Source: Adineta vaga
Taxonomy: Eukaryota > Rotifera
Direction of reading: 5' to 3'
DNA length: 64,000 bases
NCBI GenBank assembly: GCA_021613535.1
Contig: CP075497.1
Coordinates: 12,214,001-12,278,000 of the forward strand
A model generated the notes under the pieces. It was not told the DNA's origin and did not search any database. It saw only the letters and a list, made by a program, of their open reading frames with translations. The position numbers and the translations under genes are program-made. Below, one piece after another: positions 9,394-20,079 of this stretch (positions are counted from its first letter, which is position 1; each line of letters starts with the position of its first letter).

Positions 9394-12033
9394 TTAACTA
9401 TTTTCAAATTTCTCTTTCATGATGGTGTCTAATATGTTTCCTACATCAATAATTATCTTAAGTGGTACACGAAAAAACTCTCGACCAGTATTAGTTCGAT
9501 GTTTTAGGAATAATTTATGCATCCATTGTTCGAACAATTTACAGTTATAACAAGTGAAAACTTTCTCAATGATAAAACGCGATGGAACACCTGTAGTGTA
9601 TAGCTGTCCGGCGCGTCTTTTTACACCAATAGTCGTATATCCGATTTTATAAACATACGGCATATCTTTATTACTCAACACATAAACTTCTCCATGACAC
9701 ACATAATTTGTTGAAATATTTGTATAGACTTTAGGAATAGGAGATAAAATCTCTTGATTATATGTGTGAATATTAGACAAAGTCCATTGTTCTGTAATCT
9801 GTAACTGGGCGATCGCAGGTAACGAATGATTCTGAAGTTCAGAATCTTCCTCTAATGACTGATCGATATTACTGACATCATTCTGAGTAAATTCTAAAGA
9901 TAAAGGAACTAAAACTAAAAGAACCTTTTCTTTGAATGTATTGTCTATTTTGCAACCTAAGGTCATACTATTTATTGTTGCATTAATATCGTTCGTAAAG
10001 TTACTAAAAGCGTTCGAAATCTGCTGAAAGTGTCGAGATAAACGTTTATATAACTTTTCTATAAAGTTTAAATCAATAGTATTCAGTTCTGTAATGAACT
10101 TTTGTAAACTAGCTAGATATTGTTCTTTTGTTCTATTCCCACTCACAGAATGAAGTCCATCATCAATCCATAATCTATTTTGAATTTCATCCCTCATTTG
10201 ATTATCCATCTGTTCTTTGACATGTATTTTAATAAAACGAAGCTGAGAATCAAAATTTTTTTTTAATTTCTTAATATGATATTCGATTTTCTTATCGTAT
10301 TGATCAACTGTATCATCCATACCTTGAACATTTTTCTCTCTTAACATTTTCTTTAACGATGGAAAGAACTTATTACGAAAAAGAGATAACAAATCACTTT
10401 TAAACACGGCATTTTTAAACAAAACTTCTGCTGTAGGAAGTTTGTCTATCTTGCTTACATCAATTATACTTGAACTTAATTCAGTCGATATCTCTACGTA
10501 ATCTCCGATCAAATTTTTTCTTAATGTTTGGTAATTGAATGTATCGTATTTGTGAGGAGACACATATATCTTTTTATTTATTATTGGCCAAAAATACTTC
10601 TCCCATAATTCTTTACTTCCTTCCTTAAAAAGTGACTCCGAACATTTCGTTTTAGTCTCAAATTCATCCAAACATTCTTTTGTAAGTGGACTCAACTCTT
10701 CATTACTAATAACCTCACATAACGGTTGAGATAATTCAACAGAAAGAAATTTTAACAGTATATTAATATTACTTATAATATCGTATCGCGTTTGATTCAA
10801 CTCTTCAGTAACAATATTGTTTAGTTCTTTATCAACGAATGCTTTCAAAATACTCTGATTGTCTTCTGACCATTTCTCGCCAGCGCACTTATTTTCAACA
10901 TAATAAACAGGCAAATCATCAATAAATCGAGCGATATATTCTTTCGGAAAATTATCTAATGGAATATCGCGACCTTTTTCTCTTAGTTTTTCTTTGTATT
11001 GTTCTTCAATACTTTCATTAGATACTTTTTGCTTTTTTGATTGTGCGGCTGTATTACGATGGGTTACAACTAAACTTATGTGTTTCAGTGAAGTCGATGA
11101 TCTTAAAAGGCTTTTCAGAAAGCTTGGTTGGAGGGGTGCACGTCCATCACCTCGTACCACATGTACCACTTGATCACAAATGGCAGTAGCCTCAACGGCA
11201 CGAATCGTCATCTCTTCGTAACCATCACCGTAACCAGGTATATCAAGTAGTATAAGATCATTACTCAATTTTGTAAATGGGCCTCGAATATATATTTTAT
11301 CAACGATCGGCCATAGTAGACCGTCTTTTGCCGCGAACTCATTTAATTGCTTCTTCAATGTGTTTAATTCATTACTTTCATAAAGTTCATAACCCTTACC
11401 CATTCTTTTCTGAACATGTTCTGGTAAATCGTCCAGTGGATCTTCATTCGTATCGTCACTATTAAAAAGATGTGCTTGTTTGTACATGAAAGCTTTCACG
11501 TCATCCGGTAGCTCATCTTCACTGTTGTTACTATGTAAATTTCTTGTCTCATATGCATTGTTAGATTCCAATTGCCATCGTTCTTTTGAAATAAAATATA
11601 CAAATAATTGATAGTATGATTCCTTCCAAGAAGATATGGCCGAAATTGAAGCTGTGCATGTATCAGCACCATCCGTCGGCAAAAGATCGTAATCAAGGAT
11701 CGAATTAATAAGCGAAGATTTACCACTACCTGATTCACCAATAAAACCAATTGTTTTTTGCTTTGTACTTTCACTTAAAAGCATAATTTGATTCAAAATT
11801 GGTTCCACTTTAGTAGACCAAATATTTTGTGTATTCAAATGATTAGCTTGTAAATTTCCTCCTTCAGTATCTGATACCAATTCAGACTTTTCATCAATTA
11901 CTATCTGTTTTCTTTCCTGGAACAAATCTTCCAGTGGTATTCGAATTTTGTCATGAACATATTGATTTAATAGGAATGATTGATTGAAGTCATGTATGTC
12001 GACAACAGCATTGGTAGTAATGTTATTAGTCAT
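9394..12033 (-). CDS. SLIP-GC/dynamin-like GTPase fused to a C-terminal T5orf172 (GIY-YIG superfamily) domain
   Basis: A single-exon 879-residue protein, start ATG at 12033. The N-terminal half is a large P-loop GTPase: G1 GESGSGKS (residues 99-106), a Thr-rich switch I (TDGADTCTAS, from 120), G3 DIPG (264-267) and a G4-like THRN (324-327). The layout recalls nuclear GTPase SLIP-GC and other dynamin-like GTPases. Residues 430-760 are mostly helical or coiled. The last 100 residues match the T5orf172/MUG113 fold: VYVLSN (783-788), YKIGYT (795-800), an Arg pair (806-807), His 839 and REFFRVP from 851, the places of the Tyr, Gly, Arg and Glu of GIY-YIG nucleases. GTP-driven assembly coupled to DNA binding or cutting is inference. 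The gene has no introns and sits between two copies of a short repeat. Confidence 0.85.
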   Translation of the reverse strand: MTNNITTNAVVDIHDFNQSFLLNQYVHDKIRIPLEDLFQERKQIVIDEKSELVSDTEGGNLQANHLNTQNIWSTKVEPILNQIMLLSESTKQKTIGFIGESGSGKSSLINSILDYDLLPTDGADTCTASISAISSWKESYYQLFVYFISKERWQLESNNAYETRNLHSNNSEDELPDDVKAFMYKQAHLFNSDDTNEDPLDDLPEHVQKRMGKGYELYESNELNTLKKQLNEFAAKDGLLWPIVDKIYIRGPFTKLSNDLILLDIPGYGDGYEEMTIRAVEATAICDQVVHVVRGDGRAPLQPSFLKSLLRSSTSLKHISLVVTHRNTAAQSKKQKVSNESIEEQYKEKLREKGRDIPLDNFPKEYIARFIDDLPVYYVENKCAGEKWSEDNQSILKAFVDKELNNIVTEELNQTRYDIISNINILLKFLSVELSQPLCEVISNEELSPLTKECLDEFETKTKCSESLFKEGSKELWEKYFWPIINKKIYVSPHKYDTFNYQTLRKNLIGDYVEISTELSSSIIDVSKIDKLPTAEVLFKNAVFKSDLLSLFRNKFFPSLKKMLREKNVQGMDDTVDQYDKKIEYHIKKLKKNFDSQLRFIKIHVKEQMDNQMRDEIQNRLWIDDGLHSVSGNRTKEQYLASLQKFITELNTIDLNFIEKLYKRLSRHFQQISNAFSNFTNDINATINSMTLGCKIDNTFKEKVLLVLVPLSLEFTQNDVSNIDQSLEEDSELQNHSLPAIAQLQITEQWTLSNIHTYNQEILSPIPKVYTNISTNYVCHGEVYVLSNKDMPYVYKIGYTTIGVKRRAGQLYTTGVPSRFIIEKVFTCYNCKLFEQWMHKLFLKHRTNTGREFFRVPLKIIIDVGNILDTIMKEKFENS

Positions 12034-12991
12034 AATAAATTTAATAATCTACAAAAGATAACTGTTAGCAATACAAAGTAACTGCTGGGCGAATATGTTT
12101 TGATATTATACCGTTGTTCGAGCTCGATAAATAACAGTTTATCTTAATAATAATCTTGCTCTTATGCTACTGGTTTTATAACACAATGTTGTGAAAATAC
12201 AATATAATATCCTGCTGCCTTATAAAGCAACACGACAATGAAAAAGAAACATTTGTCTAGAAGATTAGAAAGGAAATTAAAAAAAAAACATTTTAGCAAA
12301 AAACATAATTATCTTTACTCTCAATGTATTTTCTTTTCTTCATGCTCATTACTAATAAAACATCTAACATTCGTTTTAATACAAAGCATATTAACTTTCT
12401 GAGGATCCCTGATGCATATGTGCATATCGACATTTATTTGACAAAAATAAAGCCACCTGTGTGCTTTGTTTTTGTTTCACGTGTTTTAACCTGTTTGCAA
12501 TTGTTGACACAAATATGCGTCAGCGTGAAGTCGTTTTTTATGTGCTATAACAAATAAGAAAAGAAAAGGTAACGTGGGTTTTTTTAAATTTAAAAACCGG
12601 GCCTGAAGAAGAGAAAAATCAACATAAAATAATATTTCTGTAAATGGCATACAACCTGTTCTATTTTAGATTTTAACATCCAGATACCACAAATAACAGT
12701 TTCTTTTATATGACAAAAAGACTACGTTGTTAGTTCTTACTGAAGAAAGAAAGAAAGAATCATTTCAGAAGACTAATTGCTGAGTTAATATGTACATATT
12801 CATTTGACCTAAATCCTCAACTATGATAGATCGTAGCGCTTGTGAAAAAAACGAAATGATTGGTGGTTTATCAAATATCAAATAAAAAATCTTGACTATT
12901 GTGACTCACATAACACCTCAAGAAAACATTTCAAAATTACAATTTAATTCTCTCTATAGATTAAATTTGCAGACATATTCACTATTCATCT
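12034..12991. other. Intergenic; right copy of the dispersed repeat at 12783-12850
   Basis: AT-rich sequence upstream of the GTPase gene on one side and of the DEAD-box relic on the other, so it may hold both promoters. No convincing open frame. The only structure seen is the repeat shared with 8690-8765. Confidence 0.5.
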
Positions 12992-14599
12992 ATGAACAAT
13001 TGTGATACGTATGTTCCTTCTCAAACAATTAGCTTATTTAATTATTATAATATTTATCGTATAGAAATGATATTGTTATAGAACAACAAGCTGAGAAACC
13101 CATTAAAAATGATATAATAGAAACAATCGAAAGCTTCGATCAATTAAATTTACGTGATTTACTTTTACAGGGCATTTATACTTATGGTTTTAAACATCCT
13201 TCGGAAGTTCAACAAAAATCTCTTCGATCGTGTGTTTCAGGTTCGTTTTTATATGAATTAAAAATCGAAATATTTATTCTTTTCATACAGGTGAGAATGT
13301 AATTATTCAATCAACATCAGGTACAGGCAAAACAGCAACATATATCATTGCAATTTTACAACAAATCAATTTGGATTGTAAAGATTGTCAAGCATTAATT
13401 CTAATGCCAACACGTGAATTAGCTCAAGCAGTATGATTTTATCTTCGATAAATTGTCAATTTGTTGTTCTCAGATTATAATTTAGATTCATTGTATGATA
13501 TTATCAATTGGTAAACGTATGGATGTGACATGTCATGCTTGTGTTGGTGGTGTTAGTATTCGTGAGGATATAAAATATCTTGAAAAAGGTGTACAAATTG
13601 TTGTTGGTACACCTGGTCGAATATCTGATATGTTTAGAAGATCAATACTTCGTAGGTGATTCTTTTTTATTATTGAATCGATGAAAATTTTCGTTTTATT
13701 CTTTGATTTTATACTATAGATAGTAATAAAATTAAAATATTTATATTAGATGATGCAGATGAAATACTTTCTCGTGGTTTTCATGAACAAATTTATGATA
13801 TATTGATGAAATTACCGACCGATTTTCAGAGTATTGTTCTATCAAACACAATGACAAATGAGTTACTCGAATTAACACAAAAATTTGTGATAAATCCTAA
13901 AACTATTTTGATCAAGAATGTAGAATTAAAGATGGACGGTTTAAATCAATATTATGTTGATATCGAACGTGAAGTAAATCATTCTAAAATGATTATCTAA
14001 TGTTTAAATATTCTTTTCATCTAGGAATGGAAATTAGAAACATTATATGAGTTATTCGATATGTTAACAACTCATCAAATAATCGTCTATTGCAATAAAT
14101 GTGAAAAAGTCGATTGGTTAACTGAAAAAGTCTGTGAACGTAATTACAAAGTATCTTCTCTAGTAAGTTTTATAATAACAAAATATTCCAAATAATCGAT
14201 TAGAATGTCTGACTTTTGTTTTGTTTCTAATAGCATCGTGAAATGGATATTACACAACGTAATGATGCAGTAGAAAAATTTCGAATTGGTTCTATTCAAA
14301 TCATGATAAGAACGGATAGAGCTGGTGTTGCAATGGATGTTTCACAAGTTAGTCTTGTTATTAATTATGATTTACAGATTTATATTGATCAATATTTAAA
14401 TCGGTAAGAATGAATGATTGTTGAGAGAAAATTAATTTTATGTTCTTGATTAAGTATTGGATATTGTGGAGAATTTCGTCGGAAAAAGACAATCATCAAT
14501 TTTATTGTTAAGGGTGAAGAACGAACTTGAAGTGCGATTGAAAATTTTTATAATACACGTATTGTACAATTACCAATAAATTTTGTGGATTCAATTTGA
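12992..14599 (+). pseudogene. Decayed eIF4A-like DEAD-box helicase gene
   Basis: Eight exons join in phase: 12992-13008, 13065-13240, 13291-13430, 13486-13655, 13724-13973, 14025-14162, 14234-14403, 14455-14599, giving 402 codons, the usual eIF4A length, and aligning with eIF4A throughout. Motif I (SGTGKT), the PTRELAQ region, VGTPGR and VDWLTEK are kept. Damage is heavy elsewhere: motif II is DDAD instead of DEAD, SAT is SNT, motif V ARGID reads AGVAMD, and motif VI HRIGRGGR reads NRIGYCGE, losing the catalytic arginines. A TGA at 14528-14530 cuts off the last 22 codons before the conserved terminal stop. Intron 3 must use the TTTAG acceptor at 13485; the CAG before it would add a stop. Kept introns mean duplication at DNA level. 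It could make a truncated, ATPase-dead protein. Confidence 0.8.
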
Positions 14600-15120
14600 A
14601 GACAGAATGTCATTCTCACCGTACAAATTTAATTATATAGGTATTCTCGATGCTAGTCATATTTTTTTGTTTGAAAACTTTTGATTATGCTGAATTTGAC
14701 AAAATAAAATCCTTTACATAATGATCCAATAACATCAGGATATTTTCATGGTATATTAATAGACCGATCTCGTTTTCCATTGATCAACATCTAGTTAATA
14801 AAGGATCGTGTTAATATTAGTATTTGATATAATATCTCGTCTAATGATCGACGATTTCAAATGAAACATCTTTGTTGAAGATTTGTATAAATTCATGAAT
14901 ATTTGTTAATAGAATTTTTTCACAAGAACAAAACATATGTCATGCTTGTTCTATCCCTTTGTTTATTATTCAGGAACATTTGACATTTCTCTCGCATGTT
15001 TTCCATAGCAACCAAAGGAAAGAAAAAGAAAAACAATGTTTACAAAGAATGTAATGAACTACTTATTTGTGAAAGATTTCTAAATTCGCTGCATTAATTT
15101 GCAAATAAAATATAAATAGA
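14600..15120. other. Intergenic, promoter region of the ART-TPR gene
   Basis: No gene seen. The last 30 bases before the ATG at 15121 are A/T-rich (AAATATAAATAGA), a plausible but unproven TATA-like or 5'-UTR context. Confidence 0.35.
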
Positions 15121-17052
15121 ATGGTAACTGATATACAGAATGGTTTAATGACAGACGACGAAACAAATACAATTGTAAAAGATGACAATCAATGGCGACG
15201 ACGACGCATCGATATTCAAAAGATACAAAACACTATTCTCATATGGTTGGATAATAATATTGATAACAACAGTGAAGATTGTCAAAACATTATAATGGAA
15301 TTTCAACGTATTATAAATAATATTAATACATTTACGGATAGTGATCAATGCATCGATTTCATTCAAACAATTAAAGACAACAAAATATGTATAATCATGC
15401 CAGGATTTCTTGGCCAACAGATGATATCACGCGTACATAATATGTTCCAGGTAGATTCTATTTTTATCTTTTGTAACAACAACAAACGTCATGAATTATG
15501 GGCGAAAAATTGGCCCAAGATCAAGGGCGTGTTTACGAAGATCACACCTATTTGTGAAGCACTTAAACAAGTTGCTCAACAATGTGAGCAAAATGCTATG
15601 TCACTCACTTTTATGGCACCTAATCAGAAGCTAGATCAATTAGATCCATCGTTTATGTACACACAAATTCTCAAAGACATAATCATATGTATGGACTTTG
15701 AAGAAAAACATATGAATGAATATATTAGTTATTGTCGTGATATTTTTGCTGATAACAAAAATGAATTACTTAATGTAGAAAAACTAGAACATCAATATAG
15801 CAGCCAAACACCTATATGGTGGTATACTTATGAGTGTTTTTTGTATCCGATGCTTAATCGAGCACTACGACTAATGGATGGAGATATTATTATACGAATG
15901 GGTTTCTTTATTTGTGATCTTCAGCGACATATTAATGAACTACATCAAGAACAGTTCGGTAGTCAATATTCTCCTGCATCATTTACAGTTTATCGTGGTC
16001 AAGGTTTATCTAAGGCAGATTTCGAACAAATGTCCAAAACCAAAGGTGGATTAATTTCATTCAATAACTTTCTATCTACTAGCATGAAGCGTCAGGTCTC
16101 ATTTAGTTTTGCTCAACAAGCTGCTATGAATCCAGATCTCGTAGGAATTCTTTTCATTATGAACATTAATCCTGCTCAATCAACAACTCCATTTGCTTCC
16201 ATTTGCAACGTGAGTTACTTTGACACGGAAGATGAAGTCTTATTTTCGATGAATACTGTATTTCGTATTTGTGATATTAAACCAATGACTGAGAAGAATC
16301 GTCTTTTCGAAGTCACTCTGACACTTACGAGTGATGATGACGAAGACTTATCAGCACTCACTTATAGTATTCGAGATGAGATTCCATCGTGTGAAGGAGG
16401 ATGGAAGCCGTTAGCGTTTATACTAGAAAAAATGGGCCAATTCGACAAAGCTGAAGAAGTTTATCGATTTCTAATGAAAGAATCAACATATGAGGAAGGT
16501 AGAGGATCTTCGTATCATGCACTTGGAAGAATCAAATTTGGTCAAGGAAATTATCGAGAAGCAATAATGTTGTATGAGAAAGCAATCAATATGTATCAAG
16601 AGGCATTTTCTCCTACAAGTCTCAACTTATTAGATTTGTACAATAATATAGGTAAAGCATATGGAGCAATAGACGAAAATTCAGCAGCTCTCGTTTATTT
16701 TGAAAAAGCTATTAATATTCGACAACAATCACGATGTCCTGATCATCCTGATTTGGCTGATTCTTACAATAATATTGGTAATGTATATTTTAGAATGGGC
16801 AATTCTGCCGAAGCTCTATCATCACACGAAAAAGCTCTTGCTATTCGTCAACAATCACTTCCGTCTCATCATCCTGATTTAGCTATGTCTTATAATGATA
16901 CTGGTTTAGTATACGAAACTATGAAAAATTACTCAAAAGCTCATTCATACTTCGAACGTGCTACAGAAATTGGACAGCATTCACTACCATCGAATCATCC
17001 TATACTTCAAAATTACAAAATGAATCTTGAACGTATGAAAACGGAATTATAA
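15121..17052 (+). CDS. Mono-ADP-ribosyltransferase with C-terminal TPR repeats
   Basis: A single-exon 643-residue protein. Residues 35-165 form an alpha/beta module (VDSIFIFCNN at 111-120) that I recall from many bdelloid proteins. Residues 215-405 are an arginine-type ART domain with the R-S-E signature: Arg in VYRGQG (R292), FLSTS (317-321) and ExE in TEDEVLF (E370, E372). From about 428 to the end there are five or so kinesin-light-chain-like TPRs, with repeated A-x-x-x-Y/H-x-x-A-I/L patterns and NHP/DHP linkers. The likely role is NAD-dependent modification of arginines on targets held by the TPRs, in the cytosol since no signal peptide or membrane helix is seen. The substrate is unknown. 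Similar ART-TPR proteins are strongly expanded in bdelloids. Confidence 0.88.
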   Translation: MVTDIQNGLMTDDETNTIVKDDNQWRRRRIDIQKIQNTILIWLDNNIDNNSEDCQNIIMEFQRIINNINTFTDSDQCIDFIQTIKDNKICIIMPGFLGQQMISRVHNMFQVDSIFIFCNNNKRHELWAKNWPKIKGVFTKITPICEALKQVAQQCEQNAMSLTFMAPNQKLDQLDPSFMYTQILKDIIICMDFEEKHMNEYISYCRDIFADNKNELLNVEKLEHQYSSQTPIWWYTYECFLYPMLNRALRLMDGDIIIRMGFFICDLQRHINELHQEQFGSQYSPASFTVYRGQGLSKADFEQMSKTKGGLISFNNFLSTSMKRQVSFSFAQQAAMNPDLVGILFIMNINPAQSTTPFASICNVSYFDTEDEVLFSMNTVFRICDIKPMTEKNRLFEVTLTLTSDDDEDLSALTYSIRDEIPSCEGGWKPLAFILEKMGQFDKAEEVYRFLMKESTYEEGRGSSYHALGRIKFGQGNYREAIMLYEKAINMYQEAFSPTSLNLLDLYNNIGKAYGAIDENSAALVYFEKAINIRQQSRCPDHPDLADSYNNIGNVYFRMGNSAEALSSHEKALAIRQQSLPSHHPDLAMSYNDTGLVYETMKNYSKAHSYFERATEIGQHSLPSNHPILQNYKMNLERMKTEL

Positions 17053-17294
17053 TTTGTATTCATTAGCGATTTTTAAATTTCGTTGTCTTGAGAGAAATAA
17101 AATGTGTTAAAACTCATGCAAAAATCTTTTTACAAGTTTATCCACACCCAAAAACATCTAGCGCCATCTATCTAGCATTGTTCCATTTGTTGAATAATAG
17201 ATCCATAGGATATTCGTCGTGATACTTTCTTTTTCTCCTCTATGTATTGTACATCTTTAAATAAATCTTGTTCATTAAAATCAAATCTAACTAA

Positions 17295-19422
17295 ATGCCC
17301 TCATCATCAATGAGAAAGAAAAATGGATCATCCAATATGTCACGTCCATCATTAATAGATACAATGCTTTTAACGAGTACACCACTTCGTCGATCACCAG
17401 CTATTTCATCGACAGCAACATCAACTCGTTCAGCAACGAATTTAACACTTCAACAAATTTTTAAAGAAAAAAATCAAACATATGAAGATTTACACTTACT
17501 TAATTTAACAAAAAATATGAACAGAAAAGAGAAAAAATCAACATCAACAAATAAAAGTATTCGCAAAAGATCAAAAAATCGAAAATCTGTTATTGCTGAA
17601 GAAGATGACGATGAAACAGAAAATGATGAAGAAATTAAAACAAGAAGAAAACCAATTGCAAATAAACGAAAAACAACAATTTCAAAACAACAACAACAAC
17701 AGCAACAATCGGAAGAACCAATTGCCAAGAAACTTCGACGAAATGCTGCTTTAGAAAATAAACGACCACCTATGAAAATTCCGATTGGTAAAATTAGAAT
17801 TAGCTTAGGATTTCTTATTATTTTGAAATCTATTTCAGGAAAATCATCTGCAGGAAGTTCGGATGGTTGTACAACAGCTGACGAAGAAAACGAAGAAACA
17901 CGACTTATCGAGCAATCAAAATTATATGTTGAAGGACCTGGTAAATCAATTTTTCTTCGTTATATCATCTTATACGGCTGATGCTTCGTAGGAATTCGAC
18001 AAAATCATAAAAAAATCAATGAGCATAATGCAAAAATTGGTGAAAAAATTCAAAGTCTTCGATCACATCAACATTTACCACCAGCATTGCCATCACCAAT
18101 TCTTTCCCGATCAACCATTGGAAAACAAGATGTTGTCGTTGCACCCGCACAAAGTAGTTCACGTAAATTAGTTCACTAGAAGTTTTAATAACAAAAAAAG
18201 AAACATATTTTATTTTGTATTTCTAGCTGTAAAAATTAAAACAGCATCACGTATTACATTTGCTCTTCCACCTCAATCAGCATCTCCAATTCTTACAAAT
18301 ATCTTAGATTCAATTCATCCACCAAGTCCTCAAATGCCACCCACAACTACAGCATCATCAACCGAAACACAAACTGATCATTTATCTCATTCCATTGGTC
18401 AAGAAAAGCAATGTCAAACAAGATCAATTGAAGTAACAAATCAAACAATTCAAACTGATTCTTCAAATACCGAACTTATTTCTGTCGGTATTCAATATCA
18501 ACTAGATCTTTCATCATCATCTCAACAGCATGTTGTCTGTCGAGATTTAACAGTATGTGCTTGTGTGGAACAATTAGCTAAAACACGACAATTCATTACT
18601 GATACAAGTAGTAAACTTCAATTGACATCTGTTAGTTAAAATATCAATTAGACATAGTTGACTTACTTTTCTTTGATTATTTAGATAAATCGACCAACAA
18701 AAGTATCCAAACAAACAATGACAGTAGAAGAAACATCACCATCCATTATGGTTCTAGCAAAATCAAGTCTCAAAGCTGAACAACAAGTCATTTTTTCAAA
18801 TTTCATAAAGTTATTTTTTGATCTTAATTTTTTATAGATCATCTTTGAACAATTTATTTCACAATTTAATATTCGTTATTCAAATACAGTTGATGAAACA
18901 ACCACTCATTTAATAACTGATTCTTTAGACGAGAATACTCCACTTGTTTGTCCATTGACATTAAAAGTCATTCAAGCAACTGCTCGTCATTTACCAATCA
19001 TTAGTATTCAATGGCTTGTTGCTTCAATTACACATCAAATTATTGTTCCATCTCAAATCTATGAAATCTTTCTCGGTGATCCAACTTATGGTTATCATGG
19101 TGGTTTTCTTCGTTCACGTATTCCTCGTTCACAAGGACTTTTTCAAGGCATCTCATTTCTACTTGAATGTCCTGAACAAAATGCTTGTCCAGCTATTTTA
19201 GCTGATAATCGAGCTCTTCGTGAATTAATTTATCTTTGTGGTGGAACAATTGTGGATGAATTTCATTCCAATCCATCGTCAACAATTATTGTCTTATGTA
19301 ATGAAATTAAACGTAAAGATCAACTTTATACAGCGTACGTTAAACCTGAATGGTTACTCGCTTCGATTGCTCAATATAATCTTCAACCATTTCAACAATT
19401 TTCCGTCCCTTTTTCTTCTTAA
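17295..19422 (+). CDS. Nuclear protein with a BRCA1-type tandem BRCT C-terminus
   Basis: Six exons join in phase (17295-17787, 17839-17940, 17992-18162, 18227-18630, 18685-18786, 18838-19422) to give 618 residues. Intron 1 is 51 bases and stays open in frame, so naive reading would include it. The N-terminal 400 residues are low-complexity, basic and Ser/Thr/Gln-rich, with an acidic patch and KKLRR-type nuclear signals. The C-terminal 215 residues form two BRCT repeats: DETTTHLIT, then ISIQWLVASI closing repeat 1; GLFQGISFLLE, LIYLCGGTIVDE and VKPEWLLASIAQY in repeat 2. Order and spacing fit BRCA1 and BARD1. BRCT pairs bind phosphopeptides in DNA-damage signalling. No RING or ankyrin repeats are visible, so it is BRCA1-like only in its tail; MCPH1-type origin is an alternative. 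Confidence 0.8.
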
Positions 19423-19499
19423 TTCTTTTATTTTTGTATAGTTACTGTGTGTGCGAATAGGTCAGATTAATGAAAAACAGAACTTTGTCTATTTTTTAA

Positions 19500-19845
19500 T
19501 GAACTTTCATCTATTTTTTTTTTGGAAGATAAACATGATCACTAATGGTCTTCAATCTTAATCAGATATATAATTATTTCTCTTTTCAGATGAAACCTTG
19601 AACAACAAAACCAAAACTTAAAACTAAAAAGTAAGTAGAAATAGAACGTTTTGTTGAAGAAAATTTTGTTATTTCTTCATTTTAGACCAAAGGAAAATGG
19701 TGTTTCACAAATGGAACAACATAAGAAAGATTTAGCAACAGTTGATCCGGAATTTTATAAATTTTTAAAGAAAGAAGATACTGATTTACTTGATTTTGAT
19801 GCTGATGATGACTATACATTATTTAATATAGTTATAGAATCATAG
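19500..19845 (+). pseudogene. Duplicated, broken 5' end of NOC2L
   Basis: The segment matches the start of NOC2L (about 21620-21960) in order: the T-rich upstream stretch, the CAG before the ATG, exon 1, intron 1 (GTAAGTAG...TTAG) and the first half of exon 2 (HKKDLATVDPEF). Codon 4 of exon 1 is TGA here (ATGAAACCTTGA), and after the acidic LLDFDADDD stretch the frame diverges and stops at 19843. It cannot make the NOC2L N-terminus and nothing of exons 3-14 follows. Confidence 0.85.
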
Positions 19846-19848
19846 GTT

Positions 19849-20079
19849 ATGGGATTTCATCACTATGGATATGAGAAAATACGCAAACAACATCAAATGT
19901 ATAGTGATATAGTATGTTCGAATATTAATTTTGAATATTCATTCTATGTTAATGTGTCAAAAATAATTTTATTCTAGATGTCAACTATACACATCGATAT
20001 TTATGTGAATATGCAAAAAAATAATGTTAGAGAATGTATACTTGACAAAGAGAGAATAACTAAATTATTACTTGATTGA
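19849..20079 (+). CDS. Possible tiny two-exon gene, unknown
   Basis: ATG at 19849 opens a 63-base exon (19849-19911) that joins in phase over a 66-base GTATGT...CTAG intron to 19978-20079, ending in TGA. The product would be 54 residues with YEKIRKQHQMYSDI in exon 1. The sequence near GGATATGAGAAAATACGC loosely resembles 25112-25160 in the broken frame at 24901-25281, so both may be remnants of one unrecognised family. It starts right after the NOC2L fragment. Low confidence because it is so short. Confidence 0.25.

Noticed and set aside
13474-13490. An apparent in-frame TAG at the start of exon 4 of the eIF4A-like gene
   Set aside because: Using the AG at 13485 instead of the CAG at 13473 removes the stop and aligns exactly with eIF4A, so it is intron, not a lesion.
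17474-17728. Minus-strand frame with a poly-Cys run
   Set aside because: Antisense of the CAA repeat that codes for poly-Gln in the BRCT gene.
17788-17838. Continuous frame read through the first intron of the BRCT gene
   Set aside because: The 51-base stretch starts GTAAAA, ends TTTCAG and is a multiple of three; it is best read as an in-frame intron.
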